This document shows positions 28,860 to 37,959 of a DNA stretch of 64,000 nt, in pieces. The notes below the pieces were generated by a model, which was not told the DNA's origin, did no database searches, and was given only the letters and a program-made list of their open reading frames with translations. How positions within the stretch are numbered: the stretch's first letter is position 1; each line of letters begins with the position of its first letter. Source of the stretch: Bacillus solitudinis (lineage in GTDB: Bacteria; Bacillota; Bacilli; Bacillales; Bacillaceae_D). The position numbers and the translations under genes are program-made. Location of the stretch: assembly GCF_002797395.1 (NCBI RefSeq), contig NZ_KZ454943.1:32097-96096 (forward strand). Reading direction: 5' to 3'.

Positions 28860-29693
28860 GTGATTAAGAATAATCAACACAAATACTCGATATCAGCAAT
28901 GTGCAAAGTCCTTCAAATCCCGAGAAGTACCTATTATTATGAAGCAAAAGAACGACAGGCTGAAGATGATATCACTTCTGATATTATTGAGATTTTCCAC
29001 GAAAGTTACCAAAACTATGGGACTCGTAAAATTAAAAAGGAATTAGTAAAGCGTAGTAAGGTTGTTTCTAGACGTCGGATTGGACGAATCATGAAAGAGC
29101 AGGGCTTGGTGTCCTCTTATACGCTTGCGCAATTTAAGTCATATTCTAGCGGAACTAACGAATCAGAACAAAAAAATGAACTTGATCGACAATTTAAACA
29201 AGATGAAGCGTTATCTGTCGTGGTGAGTGATTTAACATATGTCAGAGTCGATAAAAAATGGCAGTACATATGTGTATTTGTTGATCTCTTTAACCGTGAA
29301 ATTATTGGATATAGTACTGGGCGTCATAAAAATGCTTTACTTGTTTATCGTGCTTTAGCGTCAATGAAAACAGATTTGCGCAAGATCGGACTCTTTCATA
29401 CAGATCGAGGAAGTGAGTTCAAAAACAAACTTATCGATGATGCATTAGCCACGTTTAATATCCAACGTTCGCTTAGTATGAAAGGATGTCCTTATGATAA
29501 TGCAGTAGCAGAAGCCACATTTAAAATCATAAAGACGGAGTTCATTAAAGGACGCCATTTTGATAGTCTGAAAGAGTTAGAATCTGAATTACACAATTAT
29601 ATCAATTGGTTTAATTACAAACGAATCCACGGAACACTAGGTTATTTGAGTCCCATTGAATACAAACTTGGACACCTTAAAAAAGTTGTCTAG
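28860..29693 (+). CDS. IS3-family transposase OrfB (DDE integrase)
   Basis: 277 residues. The HTH_21 region (YHESYQNYGTRKIKKEL-like, here FHESYQNYGTRKIKKEL) precedes the DDE core: D in VVVSDLTYVR, D in LFHTDRGSEF and E in AVAEATFKIIKTE, then the K/R in IHGTLGYLSP. All three catalytic acids are present, so the element may be active. The GTG start overlaps the OrfA stop region. Confidence 0.9.
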   Translation: MIKNNQHKYSISAMCKVLQIPRSTYYYEAKERQAEDDITSDIIEIFHESYQNYGTRKIKKELVKRSKVVSRRRIGRIMKEQGLVSSYTLAQFKSYSSGTNESEQKNELDRQFKQDEALSVVVSDLTYVRVDKKWQYICVFVDLFNREIIGYSTGRHKNALLVYRALASMKTDLRKIGLFHTDRGSEFKNKLIDDALATFNIQRSLSMKGCPYDNAVAEATFKIIKTEFIKGRHFDSLKELESELHNYINWFNYKRIHGTLGYLSPIEYKLGHLKKVV

Positions 29694-30375
29694 TTAAGTG
29701 TTGACTATCCATAAGCCCCTCTGCAATCGCTGAAACCCCTTTTACATCGCTTGCGTTTTCTGCGAATCTATACCTATCAGTTTCACTAAGCGTATGCCAG
29801 TCAGAAACAGTTGAAACATCAATTCCCTTAAATCCCATCAATTCTTCTGGTGTGAATTCCTTAATCTTAATTTCCACATTATCTATTTTCTCATCAAGGC
29901 TGATCTCAAGGGGTTTCTCAAAGTTAACGCTTACTATTCTCAACATTAAATTAAAGAGAATGTCTGAAATTATATCAAATAGCTTTAAGCAAGTTTCATT
30001 CTCTGTTAAAGGATAGTAAATTTCCTTATCATCTTCAATAAAGGTTAAATTATACTTCGACAAGTTAGCATGAGCTAAGAGGTTTCTCAGTTTTCTAATG
30101 CTATCGTCATGTTCGTTCAAAAAGTCGTGTTCCTTATGGGTAATAATACCTTCATCTTTGAGAGTACTTATAATGTCGTGGAGAGATGCGTCATAATTTT
30201 CTAATCTATCCTTAAAAATGTTCTCTGTTAAATTAAACAAAAAAATTAATGCCGCATGACCGTTTCCAGACTCCTCTCTTGCTATTTCACAGTAACTTAA
30301 TAATTCCCCATGGTGTCTTGAATATTGCCAAACGTAGTTGATAACTTCTGTTTTTGAATAAAATTCCTTTTTCAT
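29677..30375 (-). pseudogene. HEPN-domain protein, 3' end replaced by the IS
   Basis: 232 residues. A HEPN signature R-N-L-L-A-H (in SIRKLRNLLAHANLSKY) lies near the middle, in a helical domain like DUF4145/HEPN proteins, a fold common in RNA-cutting defence toxins. The last few residues (about QHLTRQLF) are encoded by IS sequence, so the original C-terminus is lost. GGAG precedes the ATG. Whether the truncated product works is unknown. Confidence 0.65.
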
Positions 30376-30596
30376 TTGACTTCTCCTTTAAACGATTTCC
30401 TAATTTTGCAACTATATTATATCAATTTTTTTGTCTTGGTAAATAGGGTGTTAATTGCTGTTATCAAAAAACTAAAAAAAGTTGATATAACAGTTATAAC
30501 TAATAGACCAATTCTTATGCGAATTGGTCTATTAAAAAGTTAATTTTTTTGATTTCCACCTAGAACTCTGAACCGTTACTCAAAAGAGGCGTCTTA

Positions 30597-31778
30597 TTAT
30601 ACAATTTTATATCCAGCTTGAACTAGTTGTTCTATTATCGAATGACCAATTACTTCCCCAAGCTTTGGCGGAACTGCGTTACCAATAATTTTATATTTAG
30701 ATGCAATTGATTCTCCAACAAATTCATAATCATCTGGAAAGCTTTGAATTCTTGCAATTTCACGAACACTATATCTTCTATTTTCAATAGGATGCAGAAT
30801 TCCACTGTTTTCAGGTGTTGCTGCAGCCGTAATTGTACCATTAATTTCATTCCGAGCGAAGCGGCGATAGAAATTAGGTGAACGATAACGTTTCATGTTA
30901 TCACGGATTCGTTTCAGACGTTCTGGCAAAAATTCATAAGGGATACTTTTCCAGGATCCACCTTCAGGAATATACCTAATCAAATTTTGACTTTGTGGAG
31001 ATAGTTTCCATACTTCATCTTGATTTGGGGTTCCTTCAGGAATATTACTAATAGCATAGCCCACAGTTAGTATCTCTGGATTGACATCAATGGGTTCAGG
31101 AAACCAATAATTGAAATTTAAATCGTTTCTTATGCCGACAATTATTACACGAAAGCGATTTTGAGGTACTCCGTAATCGCTAGCTTTTAATAAATGATAG
31201 TGAACTCGATATCCAGGACCTGCATTTTCAAGCAAGGAAACTAGAGTGTCAATTAGTTTTGACCCATCTTTATTCTTAATTGAAAGTAAGCCACGTACAT
31301 TTTCAAAAACCACAATTTTGGGATGTTTAGCTTCAATAATACGGATACATTCTAGATACAGATTACCACGATCATCAACGGTACCTAAACGATTACCCGC
31401 ATTTGAAAATGGTTGACAAGGAAAACCACCGACAACTACATCTGCTTCTGGTAATTCATCTGCCTCAACTTGAGTAATATCTTTTTCATGTATTTCACCG
31501 ATGTTATGCCGATAATTTTCTATAGCAGGTTTAAGAATATCATTTGCCCAGACCACATCGAACCCCGCTTTTATTAGACCTAAATCTAACCCACCTGCAC
31601 CACTAAATAAAGAGATTGTTTTTAATGTTGTCTTTAAATTTTGTGTTTTTTCGGTAGTGGAAATATTATTATTAAAATCAGGTTCAAAACGAAAAGTCAG
31701 CTGTTGTTCCTTTGGTTCAACACTGTACTCAGTATCTGTTTTTTCTAATACAACAGTTTTTGTTTGAGATAATGTCAT
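30597..31778 (-). CDS. C5-cytosine DNA methyltransferase
   Basis: 393 residues with all main motifs: SAM site LFSGAGGLDLGL, catalytic PCQPFSNAG, ENVRGL (motif VI), a Q-x-R-x-R equivalent (PQNRFRVIIVG) and C-terminal RIQSFPDDY and GNAVPP. It methylates cytosine C5 in an unknown target. Its start overlaps the stop of a small HTH gene (ATGA), so the two are coupled. No cognate restriction nuclease is recognised next to it; mcrBC lies 3 kb away on the same island. Confidence 0.92.
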   Translation of the reverse strand: MTLSQTKTVVLEKTDTEYSVEPKEQQLTFRFEPDFNNNISTTEKTQNLKTTLKTISLFSGAGGLDLGLIKAGFDVVWANDILKPAIENYRHNIGEIHEKDITQVEADELPEADVVVGGFPCQPFSNAGNRLGTVDDRGNLYLECIRIIEAKHPKIVVFENVRGLLSIKNKDGSKLIDTLVSLLENAGPGYRVHYHLLKASDYGVPQNRFRVIIVGIRNDLNFNYWFPEPIDVNPEILTVGYAISNIPEGTPNQDEVWKLSPQSQNLIRYIPEGGSWKSIPYEFLPERLKRIRDNMKRYRSPNFYRRFARNEINGTITAAATPENSGILHPIENRRYSVREIARIQSFPDDYEFVGESIASKYKIIGNAVPPKLGEVIGHSIIEQLVQAGYKIV

Positions 31779-31996
31779 ATACTAATGCTCTCCTTCTTTG
31801 GAACATGTTCAACAATATCTTCAATATTACATCCTAAGCAGTTACATATTCTATCAAGAACATCCATACTTACGTTTTTATTTTTGCTCAATCTAGCTAG
31901 AGAAGATGACGTTATGCCTGCTTTATCTCTAAGTGTCGTTTTATTTATCTTCTTTTCTAAAGCCAACTTCCACAATTTATCATACGAGAATGCCAT
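31775..31996 (-). CDS. small XRE-type regulator (methylase controller)
   Basis: 73 residues forming one Cro/CI-like helix-turn-helix: LWKLALEKKINKTTLRDKAGITSSSLARLSKNKNVSMDVLDRICNCLGC. Such YozG-like proteins control the coupled gene, here the methylase, whose ATG overlaps this stop codon. Confidence 0.85.
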   Translation of the reverse strand: MAFSYDKLWKLALEKKINKTTLRDKAGITSSSLARLSKNKNVSMDVLDRICNCLGCNIEDIVEHVPKKESISI

Positions 31997-32303
31997 ATAG
32001 TCCTATAATTCTCCCTTCTGTCAAAACAGAAAAAAATTCTATGTATACGGAATACATTTCTATCAAAGTATATTATCATAAGAACTAAAGTTCGTAAACT
32101 CTAATAAAAATAAAGGGAATAATTCTTTTTTCATTCTAACTTGTCCGTAAAAAATATAAGGCTCTCTAAAAAGAATCAACTGTATAATGTCAATAAAAAA
32201 ATGCAGCTACATATTATAATAGCTGCTGAAAGATTGGAGAGTTGGTAACAATTAAAATTTGTACAGATCAATTAAATTAAGACAATTTATGGATTCAAGG
32301 CTC
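31997..32303. other. intergenic region with a small hairpin
   Basis: About 300 AT-rich bases. A hairpin TGCAGCTA/TAGCTGC lies at about 32202-32229 and may be a weak terminator. No gene is seen. Confidence 0.4.
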
Positions 32304-32420
32304 TCAACCTAACTTCTCAAGCCTTTTGAGCAAATTACTTTTCTTTTTATTGACACCTTCTAGTTTGAATTTTCGATGATCCAAGTAATCTGTTGAACGA
32401 TGAACTTGATAAGATACCAT
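32304..32420 (-). CDS. 38-residue basic peptide
   Basis: Reads MVSYQVHRSTDYLDHRKFKL and ends in a basic zipper-like tail (KKKSNLLKRLEKLG). GGAGGGG precedes the ATG by about 7 bases, which is the main support. No homologue recognised. Confidence 0.45.
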   Translation of the reverse strand: MVSYQVHRSTDYLDHRKFKLEGVNKKKSNLLKRLEKLG

Positions 32421-32552
32421 TTGTTCACCCCTCCTTATTAGTCTTTAAAAAAATTTTCCAGAATTTCCGCTTAGTCGGAAAAGGTTCCCTTGCCGCCGTT
32501 TGTCCCATTATGTAATAAAGAACACATACATAGGGGGGTTGAAAAGAACAAA

Positions 32553-33161
32553 TCATTTTTTCAAATACTCCAGTAAATGATTGTTCAACAATTCTGCAAG
32601 CATTCTATCTTCCACTGTAGTTCCATTCTGAGGTGACGATCTTCTCTTTACTTTTTCCCACAACTCTCTGTCCTTCAGCTCTTTATCAAAGCGTTTATAC
32701 AACTTTTCCCGTAATTCTTTATCCAGTATTAGTTGTAATGGTATCTTTCTGTTATCATGCCTGAGCTGATTTTGGCGTTCACGTTCTGCTACCTCTTCAT
32801 GTGCTAACTTTTGGTTAAGACTATAAATGATTCCACGGATATAATCAGCTGGTTCCAGTCCTAATTTATTTGCTTCTTTTAATATAGCTTTCCGCACATC
32901 CTTTTCAAGCCAGACCGTCCCTTGGTTAATATGCCGTCCTGTCTTTGACAGTGTCACTTCTTTAAGGGCATGTCGCTCATCTATCGCCTTTCGTATGGTT
33001 TCACCATAAAGGTCTGCTTTCCCGTATAAGTTCCAACGACTGATTAAGCTTCGTAACGCCAGCACATCTTGATAACTTAGAGAAAGTCCGATCTGGTTCT
33101 CTTCTGGAGGTCTTACAAATCCTTGAACTTTTTCAAGTACATTCAAATTATTGATTTTCAC
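32553..33161 (-). CDS. hypothetical protein of the island, possibly accessory to replication or mobilisation
   Basis: 202 residues, hydrophilic and strongly helical. It contains a ribbon-helix-helix-like stretch (GTVWLEKDVRKAILKEANKLGLEPADYIRGII) and a long charged C-terminal helix. GTG start with AAGGTGG upstream. An RHH-like segment would fit DNA binding, but no family is recognised. Confidence 0.55.
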   Translation of the reverse strand: MKINNLNVLEKVQGFVRPPEENQIGLSLSYQDVLALRSLISRWNLYGKADLYGETIRKAIDERHALKEVTLSKTGRHINQGTVWLEKDVRKAILKEANKLGLEPADYIRGIIYSLNQKLAHEEVAERERQNQLRHDNRKIPLQLILDKELREKLYKRFDKELKDRELWEKVKRRSSPQNGTTVEDRMLAELLNNHLLEYLKK

Positions 33162-33260
33162 GTTTCCACCTTGCCCTTTTCATTTTTTTAAAATTATATT
33201 TTGTTTTCAATGCTGTGATTTTCTTCGATGGCTCACCTATAATTTTATAAATATACTCAC

Positions 33261-33479
33261 TCATGGGCTTTTCACTACCAATAACTGTTTACTCGCTTTG
33301 TCACCTTTGACATCTAACTGCTCCAAACCCACTTTAAGAAAAAAGTTATCCCGATACTTCTGAGCTTTTGCCTTGTTTTCAGGTTTCTGCCGATTTTGTC
33401 GATAATACGCTTTCCGTCCTTTATCAATCAGTGCTTGAATCTCGGCATCTTTCACTTTATTCACCACATTTCTTGTCAT
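33261..33479 (-). CDS. small basic hypothetical protein
   Basis: 72 residues, basic and helical (DKGRKAYYRQNRQKPENKAKAQKYRDNFFLKVG). No clear ribosome site was found at the first ATG, so the start is uncertain. It lies within the leftward gene run of the island. Confidence 0.45.
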   Translation of the reverse strand: MTRNVVNKVKDAEIQALIDKGRKAYYRQNRQKPENKAKAQKYRDNFFLKVGLEQLDVKGDKASKQLLVVKSP

Positions 33480-33545
33480 TTATTGTTTATTTTATTTTGC
33501 ATAATTTTTGTCTTTTTTATGCATACTATGTACTTTTGTATACAC

Positions 33546-33584
33546 TATAAAAAACCCCTAGCAAAAAGTATTTAGGGGTTTGAA
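33546..33584 (-). terminator. terminator after the nuclease-like gene
   Basis: Arms AAACCCCTA and TAGGGGTTT followed on the minus strand by TTTTT. Confidence 0.8.
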
Positions 33585-33623
33585 AGGCGGTCGATTATAT
33601 GTGATTTAAAAACTTTCCCTTGT

Positions 33624-34173
33624 TCAAAAACGTGCCTGTCGTGCTTCATTTAATGCTCTTTCTACTTCTCTATAGTCACTCATTACCCAATTTGTTCTCA
33701 TTAAAGTTGTTCCTAATTCAGGCTGTTCATCCCAAACTCCGTAAAAAACTTTACCTTTAGTTTCTGGCACAAGCTTGTATGCTTTTATTCCCTTAATGTT
33801 GTTTAATATCGTGCCATATCTTATAAGGTTCAATTTGTTATTTACAAAATTGTTTAGCACTCCAAAATCAGACGTTGCTTTCGGAATATCTCCTAGTAAC
33901 AATCTAAAATCGATACTATTTTCTAATTGTCGCTCGGCAAAAGCTTCATATTTTCTTAAATCTTCAACTTTTGGCGTTTTACTGCTTATTTCAATCCACG
34001 TTTTTCTTTCGGGAAGATAAAAATCAGGTAAATAAATATGTTTAACTTCTACTTTTTTTGGTTTCATATATTCCCATACAAAGCCCACTGCGTCAAAAAA
34101 CTGCCCAACGTGCTTCAAGTCTTGATCTGAATTTTAGTCCTTTGTATTCTGTTTCAATAGCTTTTATATTCAA
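33624..34173 (-). pseudogene. PD-(D/E)xK-like nuclease protein, frameshifted
   Basis: Read from a TTG start with GAAGGTGA upstream, the frame begins MNIKAIETEYKGLKFRSRLE and ARWAV, then shifts by one base in a run of six T near 34106. The second frame continues FFDAVGFVWEYM, then HIYLPDFYLPERKTWIEIS. R-S-R-L-E-A-R-W-A followed by Y-L-P-D-F-x-L and W-I-E-I is a common phage and plasmid protein resembling a PD-(D/E)xK nuclease. A sequencing error in the T run would restore one 183-residue gene. Confidence 0.65.
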
Positions 34174-34241
34174 TTCACTTTCACCTTCGTTTATTTAATA
34201 TTTAAAAATATATGCTGCCTTGCTCGCTCATATTAAGACGT

Positions 34242-34400
34242 TCATTTAAGTTCATAAAACTCAAAATAACTAGTTTCGAATCCCAGTTCTGCAATTTCAG
34301 CTTCTAAATAAATTTTGCATATGATGCAAATATCACTTAAATTTGTTTCAGTCGAATAAGCATAAGTTGCTTGATGATTAAAACAATATTCACATTTCAT
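34242..34400 (-). CDS. small zinc-ribbon-like protein
   Basis: 52 residues starting MKCEYCFNHQATYAY. Two C-x2-C pairs (CEYC and CIIC) suggest one bound zinc. AAGGAGTG precedes the ATG at 34400, which is preferred to the longer frame to 34439. No function can be inferred. Confidence 0.6.
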   Translation of the reverse strand: MKCEYCFNHQATYAYSTETNLSDICIICKIYLEAEIAELGFETSYFEFYELK

Positions 34401-34543
34401 TTTCAGCACTCCTTTAATAAATTCCAAGTTTATATACAAATCAATTAATTAACTTCTGATTCCATCATTCATATTAATAAAAAGCTTTTACCTGTAATCT
34501 CTAAATCCTTGGGAAGATTTCCGTTATTGAAAGCAGGGTATCT

Positions 34544-36421
34544 TTATATCGTTTTCACCATATCACCCTTAAAAAGGTTATAAAAATTCGGCTCAAAAAA
34601 GTCATATTTAGCATGATAAAAAAAGCCACAACTAAAAGAAGGTGTCCCGTTTCGGTTTTTTAAACATACAAGTTCAATCTCTCTTGGTTCGGCGTTTTTA
34701 GCCGTCTTGATTTTTTCGCGTTTTTCTATTACACTTTTTTCCTTATAGAATACTGGATCATTAATGGCTTCTAACTGTAGCCCCCAAACAACATCGGCTG
34801 TATATTCAATTCCGCCTGATTCCTTAAAGCTTTCAAAATCGATTGGTGATAAATAGTTTCCACGGTTCAAACTTGATATAACAAAAACGGATAAGGAAAA
34901 ATCACGACTCATTCGCTTTAATTCTGTAACATTTGCATCTATACGCTGTTTATCGCTCATTCTTTCATTAATGCTCGGCATAATCTGTAAGTAATCCACA
35001 ACGACAATTGGATTTACTCTATTAGCTTTTCGATAAGCATCCACATATTCACGAATCGTTTTAACATCCGTATTAAAATTGCCTTCAATGATATTGACAT
35101 TTTCAGCCGTTTTCCTGTATTTTTTTATCGCTTCTTTAACGATAATTGCTGTATCCCCACTTCGGATAAAAACCGATGGAACAGCATCATCTATATTTAT
35201 TTTTGCTGTTGTTCTAGCAATGCTTTTGCTCACCATTTCAAGTCGGCTTTGTTCCAAGCTGAAATAAATAACGTGGCTCCCCTGTTCAGCTATTTGGTCA
35301 CATAATTGGTGTGTAAAGGTTGTTTTCCCTACTGAAGAAATTCCACCTATAACGTAAAGACCTGGATATAATCCTTTCATTTTTAAATCAAGATTTTCAA
35401 ATCCAGTTCGCTTATCTCTATGACTTAAAAACTCTTTAATATCTGAATGAAAAGCCTTGTCTAAATACTCGCTTACGACATCAGGTTGCCTCCTTGTCTC
35501 CAATTGGATATCTATACTTTCCTTTATATTTGAAACGCTATCAGGAGCATTCTGCGCGTTCTGAAGGCTATTCACATACCATCCATTGATATCTTTAAAT
35601 TGTTTTGGTATTTCAATTGCCTTATAAGAAAATTTAGCTTTGCATTCTTGCCCTGCCTCATCATTATCAAAGGCAGTTAGGAAAACAGCATCTCTGGCAG
35701 ACTTATCTATAATTTCTTTCAGTTTGTCGATTTGTTTAACACCTCCTAATGCCATTGCATTGTATCCCATTGCTTCCAGTGATAAAGCATCAAATATTCC
35801 TTCCGTTATGAATACGATTGATTTTTCTGGGTCGTTTAAATAATCGGTATTAAATATTTGTGCCGTTCCTGAAGCATTTTTATATTTTGGTAATTTATCG
35901 TCTAAAAAACGTGTCGTAAAATAAACCACTTTGTCCTTTTCCCATATCGGCAAAACCATACATTCTCGATCATCCATTTTTCCAATACTTAATTTGTATT
36001 TTTCAATCAGTTCATTAGGAATCCCACGTTTTAAAAAATGCTGTTTGCCTTTTTTAGTTGTATTTTGATACAAAGAACAAATCCATTCCGTATAATCCAT
36101 AACTTTAACCTCCTTTTTAATGGGGGTTTGTGAAGGAGGTTTGTCATTCTCAACTTCTAATAATTTTTGATATTCATGAAAAGCTTCATTTTGTGTTAAG
36201 CCTTCAACTTCCACTAAGTAATCAAATGCCGTACCTCCTTTACAACAACCGCTGAAACTATGATAAGTATTTGTTTCAGCAAAAATAGTGAAATGTTCAA
36301 AATGTCCACATACTGGACATGGATCAACACGATAAGTGTTATTTCCGACTTTTTTAAGCTGATGCTTTTTTGCAATTAAAGAAATCAAATTCACTTGTTT
36401 TTTTTGTTCTGATTTTTTCAC
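34544..36421 (-). CDS. primase-helicase (Twinkle/DnaG-DnaB type)
   Basis: About 625 residues. An N-terminal zinc site (DPCPVCGHFEHFTIF...GCCKGG) resembles the CHC2 primase finger. A Toprim primase core follows (FITEGIFDALSLEAMG, then TAFDNDEAGQ). The C-terminal RecA-like DnaB helicase has Walker A GGISSVGKTTF and Walker B PIVVVDYLQIM. The GTG at 36421 is chosen because GGAAGGTGGAG precedes it. Such proteins drive replication of plasmids, phages and phage satellites. It lies just beyond the iterons and rep gene. Confidence 0.85.
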   Translation of the reverse strand: MKKSEQKKQVNLISLIAKKHQLKKVGNNTYRVDPCPVCGHFEHFTIFAETNTYHSFSGCCKGGTAFDYLVEVEGLTQNEAFHEYQKLLEVENDKPPSQTPIKKEVKVMDYTEWICSLYQNTTKKGKQHFLKRGIPNELIEKYKLSIGKMDDRECMVLPIWEKDKVVYFTTRFLDDKLPKYKNASGTAQIFNTDYLNDPEKSIVFITEGIFDALSLEAMGYNAMALGGVKQIDKLKEIIDKSARDAVFLTAFDNDEAGQECKAKFSYKAIEIPKQFKDINGWYVNSLQNAQNAPDSVSNIKESIDIQLETRRQPDVVSEYLDKAFHSDIKEFLSHRDKRTGFENLDLKMKGLYPGLYVIGGISSVGKTTFTHQLCDQIAEQGSHVIYFSLEQSRLEMVSKSIARTTAKINIDDAVPSVFIRSGDTAIIVKEAIKKYRKTAENVNIIEGNFNTDVKTIREYVDAYRKANRVNPIVVVDYLQIMPSINERMSDKQRIDANVTELKRMSRDFSLSVFVISSLNRGNYLSPIDFESFKESGGIEYTADVVWGLQLEAINDPVFYKEKSVIEKREKIKTAKNAEPREIELVCLKNRNGTPSFSCGFFYHAKYDFFEPNFYNLFKGDMVKTI

Positions 36422-36590
36422 TTTCTCCACCTTCCTTTCAGAATAAATGATAACCAAAAGAAAACCAGCGTTATTCAAGACGCTGGTTTTCGTATACAGT
36501 ACTTATAATACTTATAAGTACTTATCATCTTTTTTATGAAATTATTAAACCGTTGGGAGAGTAAGGACGAAGACGCTTTTCTTATTCGTT

Positions 36591-36678
36591 CAGTGTACCC
36601 ATTTTTACCCCTTAGTGTTACTACTTTTACACCCTAGTGTACCCACTTTTACCCCTTAGTGTTACCAGTTTTATACCC
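36591..36678. repeat. 22-bp iterons, probable replication origin
   Basis: Three full direct repeats of 22 bases start at 36603, 36625 and 36647 (unit TTTTACCCCTTAGTGTTACC plus two bases). A half unit precedes them and another (TTTTATACCC) follows. Two helical turns of spacing would put all units on one face of DNA, typical of initiator-binding iterons. They lie between the rep stop codon and the primase gene. Confidence 0.8.
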
Positions 36679-36679
36679 T

Positions 36680-37672
36680 CTATTGGATAACCTGAATGCT
36701 AATTTTCTCATTATGTGACCCCGTATTTTCTTTGTATCCTTTAATTACTTTCTTATCAATAAAATCATCAAGAATCGCTTTAGCTGCTTTTCTAATTTTA
36801 TTTCTTTTTTTTCGTAAGGACGATTCAGATCCTTCTTTTACACCTAATTTTTCATATATCGTATCATATCGAATAATTCTGCTCATTCCTTTCGATTTAA
36901 TCCTATACAATAAATATTCTTGTAATACACGAATTTCTTTTGTTTTGTTTACTGGTGTTTTAATTGTTTGTATAAGTGTATTTGCGATTTGATTTTTTTT
37001 ATGAGCATATTGATATAAAATAGGTTCTTCCATAACATAAATCCATTCTTTTTTTTCGCCTTTATGTTGGACATCCACTCTTTTGGTATAAATAAGGTTG
37101 CCTGTGTAAATTGTTTTGTCAACACCATAGTCTGCTGTCGTATCTATACTTATTCGTGCTGATGATAATATTTCAATGCTATTTTCTATATCTTCTTTTT
37201 GTTTTGGTGTCATTCTAGCCCTAGAATCTCCCTCCTTTGCTCTATGGATCATCAATGGAGTAATATATTCGTTCTTTCCATCAACATACAAGGAAATAAT
37301 AGCATTATGAACAACTCTGTCATGCCAATCTAGATTTCGACTAATTGTAACCCCAGGTAGTTTAGTAAAATCGAAATCAACTTTAGCAAAAAGATTTTTG
37401 TTTTTACCTGAATTTTCTACTCGATAGTTTTTTCCTCTAGACAATTTCCCATCAAATAAAGCATTACTTATTTTATCTATCGGCATAAGATATCGTTTCG
37501 GAAAAGTTGTTTCCGATATGACTAATAGATTGTTTATATTGTTTTTAACAACAAGTTCTAGTACTCCATTTAATACCCGCTCTTCCATCTCATCTTGGCT
37601 TAGTCCAGTAAGAGCTTGCCATAGCATCTTTTGTTTTTCTTCAAATGTTAACTGCTCAATGAATTTATTCAT
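36680..37672 (-). CDS. replication initiator protein (plasmid RepA/RepB-like)
   Basis: 330 residues, predicted to hold winged-helix domains. Features: SETTFPKRYLMPIDKISNALF near the N-terminus, a central region with TGNLIYTKRVD, and a basic C-terminal segment (RKKRNKIRKAAKAILDDFIDKKVIKGY). No textbook Rep motif is certain. The call rests on basic winged-helix character plus the iterons right after its stop and the primase-helicase next to it. Confidence 0.6.
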   Translation of the reverse strand: MNKFIEQLTFEEKQKMLWQALTGLSQDEMEERVLNGVLELVVKNNINNLLVISETTFPKRYLMPIDKISNALFDGKLSRGKNYRVENSGKNKNLFAKVDFDFTKLPGVTISRNLDWHDRVVHNAIISLYVDGKNEYITPLMIHRAKEGDSRARMTPKQKEDIENSIEILSSARISIDTTADYGVDKTIYTGNLIYTKRVDVQHKGEKKEWIYVMEEPILYQYAHKKNQIANTLIQTIKTPVNKTKEIRVLQEYLLYRIKSKGMSRIIRYDTIYEKLGVKEGSESSLRKKRNKIRKAAKAILDDFIDKKVIKGYKENTGSHNEKISIQVIQ

Positions 37673-37878
37673 TTTACCCTCCAGTTTCTTTTTATCACTA
37701 GTTTAGTCAATTTTGGAGCAATACAAAAAGAAATTAAAAAGAAAAAAGCAATCTTTTCTTATTGCCGTCCGATTGTGTATATAATTGAAAAAGAACCCGT
37801 TGCGGTGACTACGAGTTCTCTTTCATCTAATTGGATAGTATTTCAAATTGCCATAAGTGACTATTTATTCTAGAATAG

Positions 37879-37889
37879 AGACTGTAGAG
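37879..37889. repeat. candidate integrase arm site (right end)
   Basis: AGACTGTAGAG, also found at 23751-23761 and 23774-23784 just inside the left end of the island. The placement near both ends suggests integrase arm-type sites. Confidence 0.5.
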
Positions 37890-37959
37890 GTTGAGGGAAA
37901 ACGGTCTAAAAAATAATTAAGAGACTACCGAGACCCGTTGATATTACTGAAATAATTAA

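Larger units (their letters stand above)
28510..29712 (+). mobile_element. IS3-family insertion sequence
   Basis: Two overlapping-frame transposase genes lie between imperfect inverted ends: AACTAGACA-6 bases-TTAAGG on the left (from about 28510) and its complement on the right (about 29670-29705). I could not define the exact ends or a target duplication. The right end cuts into the HEPN gene at 29677. Confidence 0.85.

Noticed and set aside
36591..36678. CRISPR-like or CRISPR remnant repeats
   Set aside because: The 22-bp units are directly adjacent with no spacers and lie next to a rep gene, so they are iterons.
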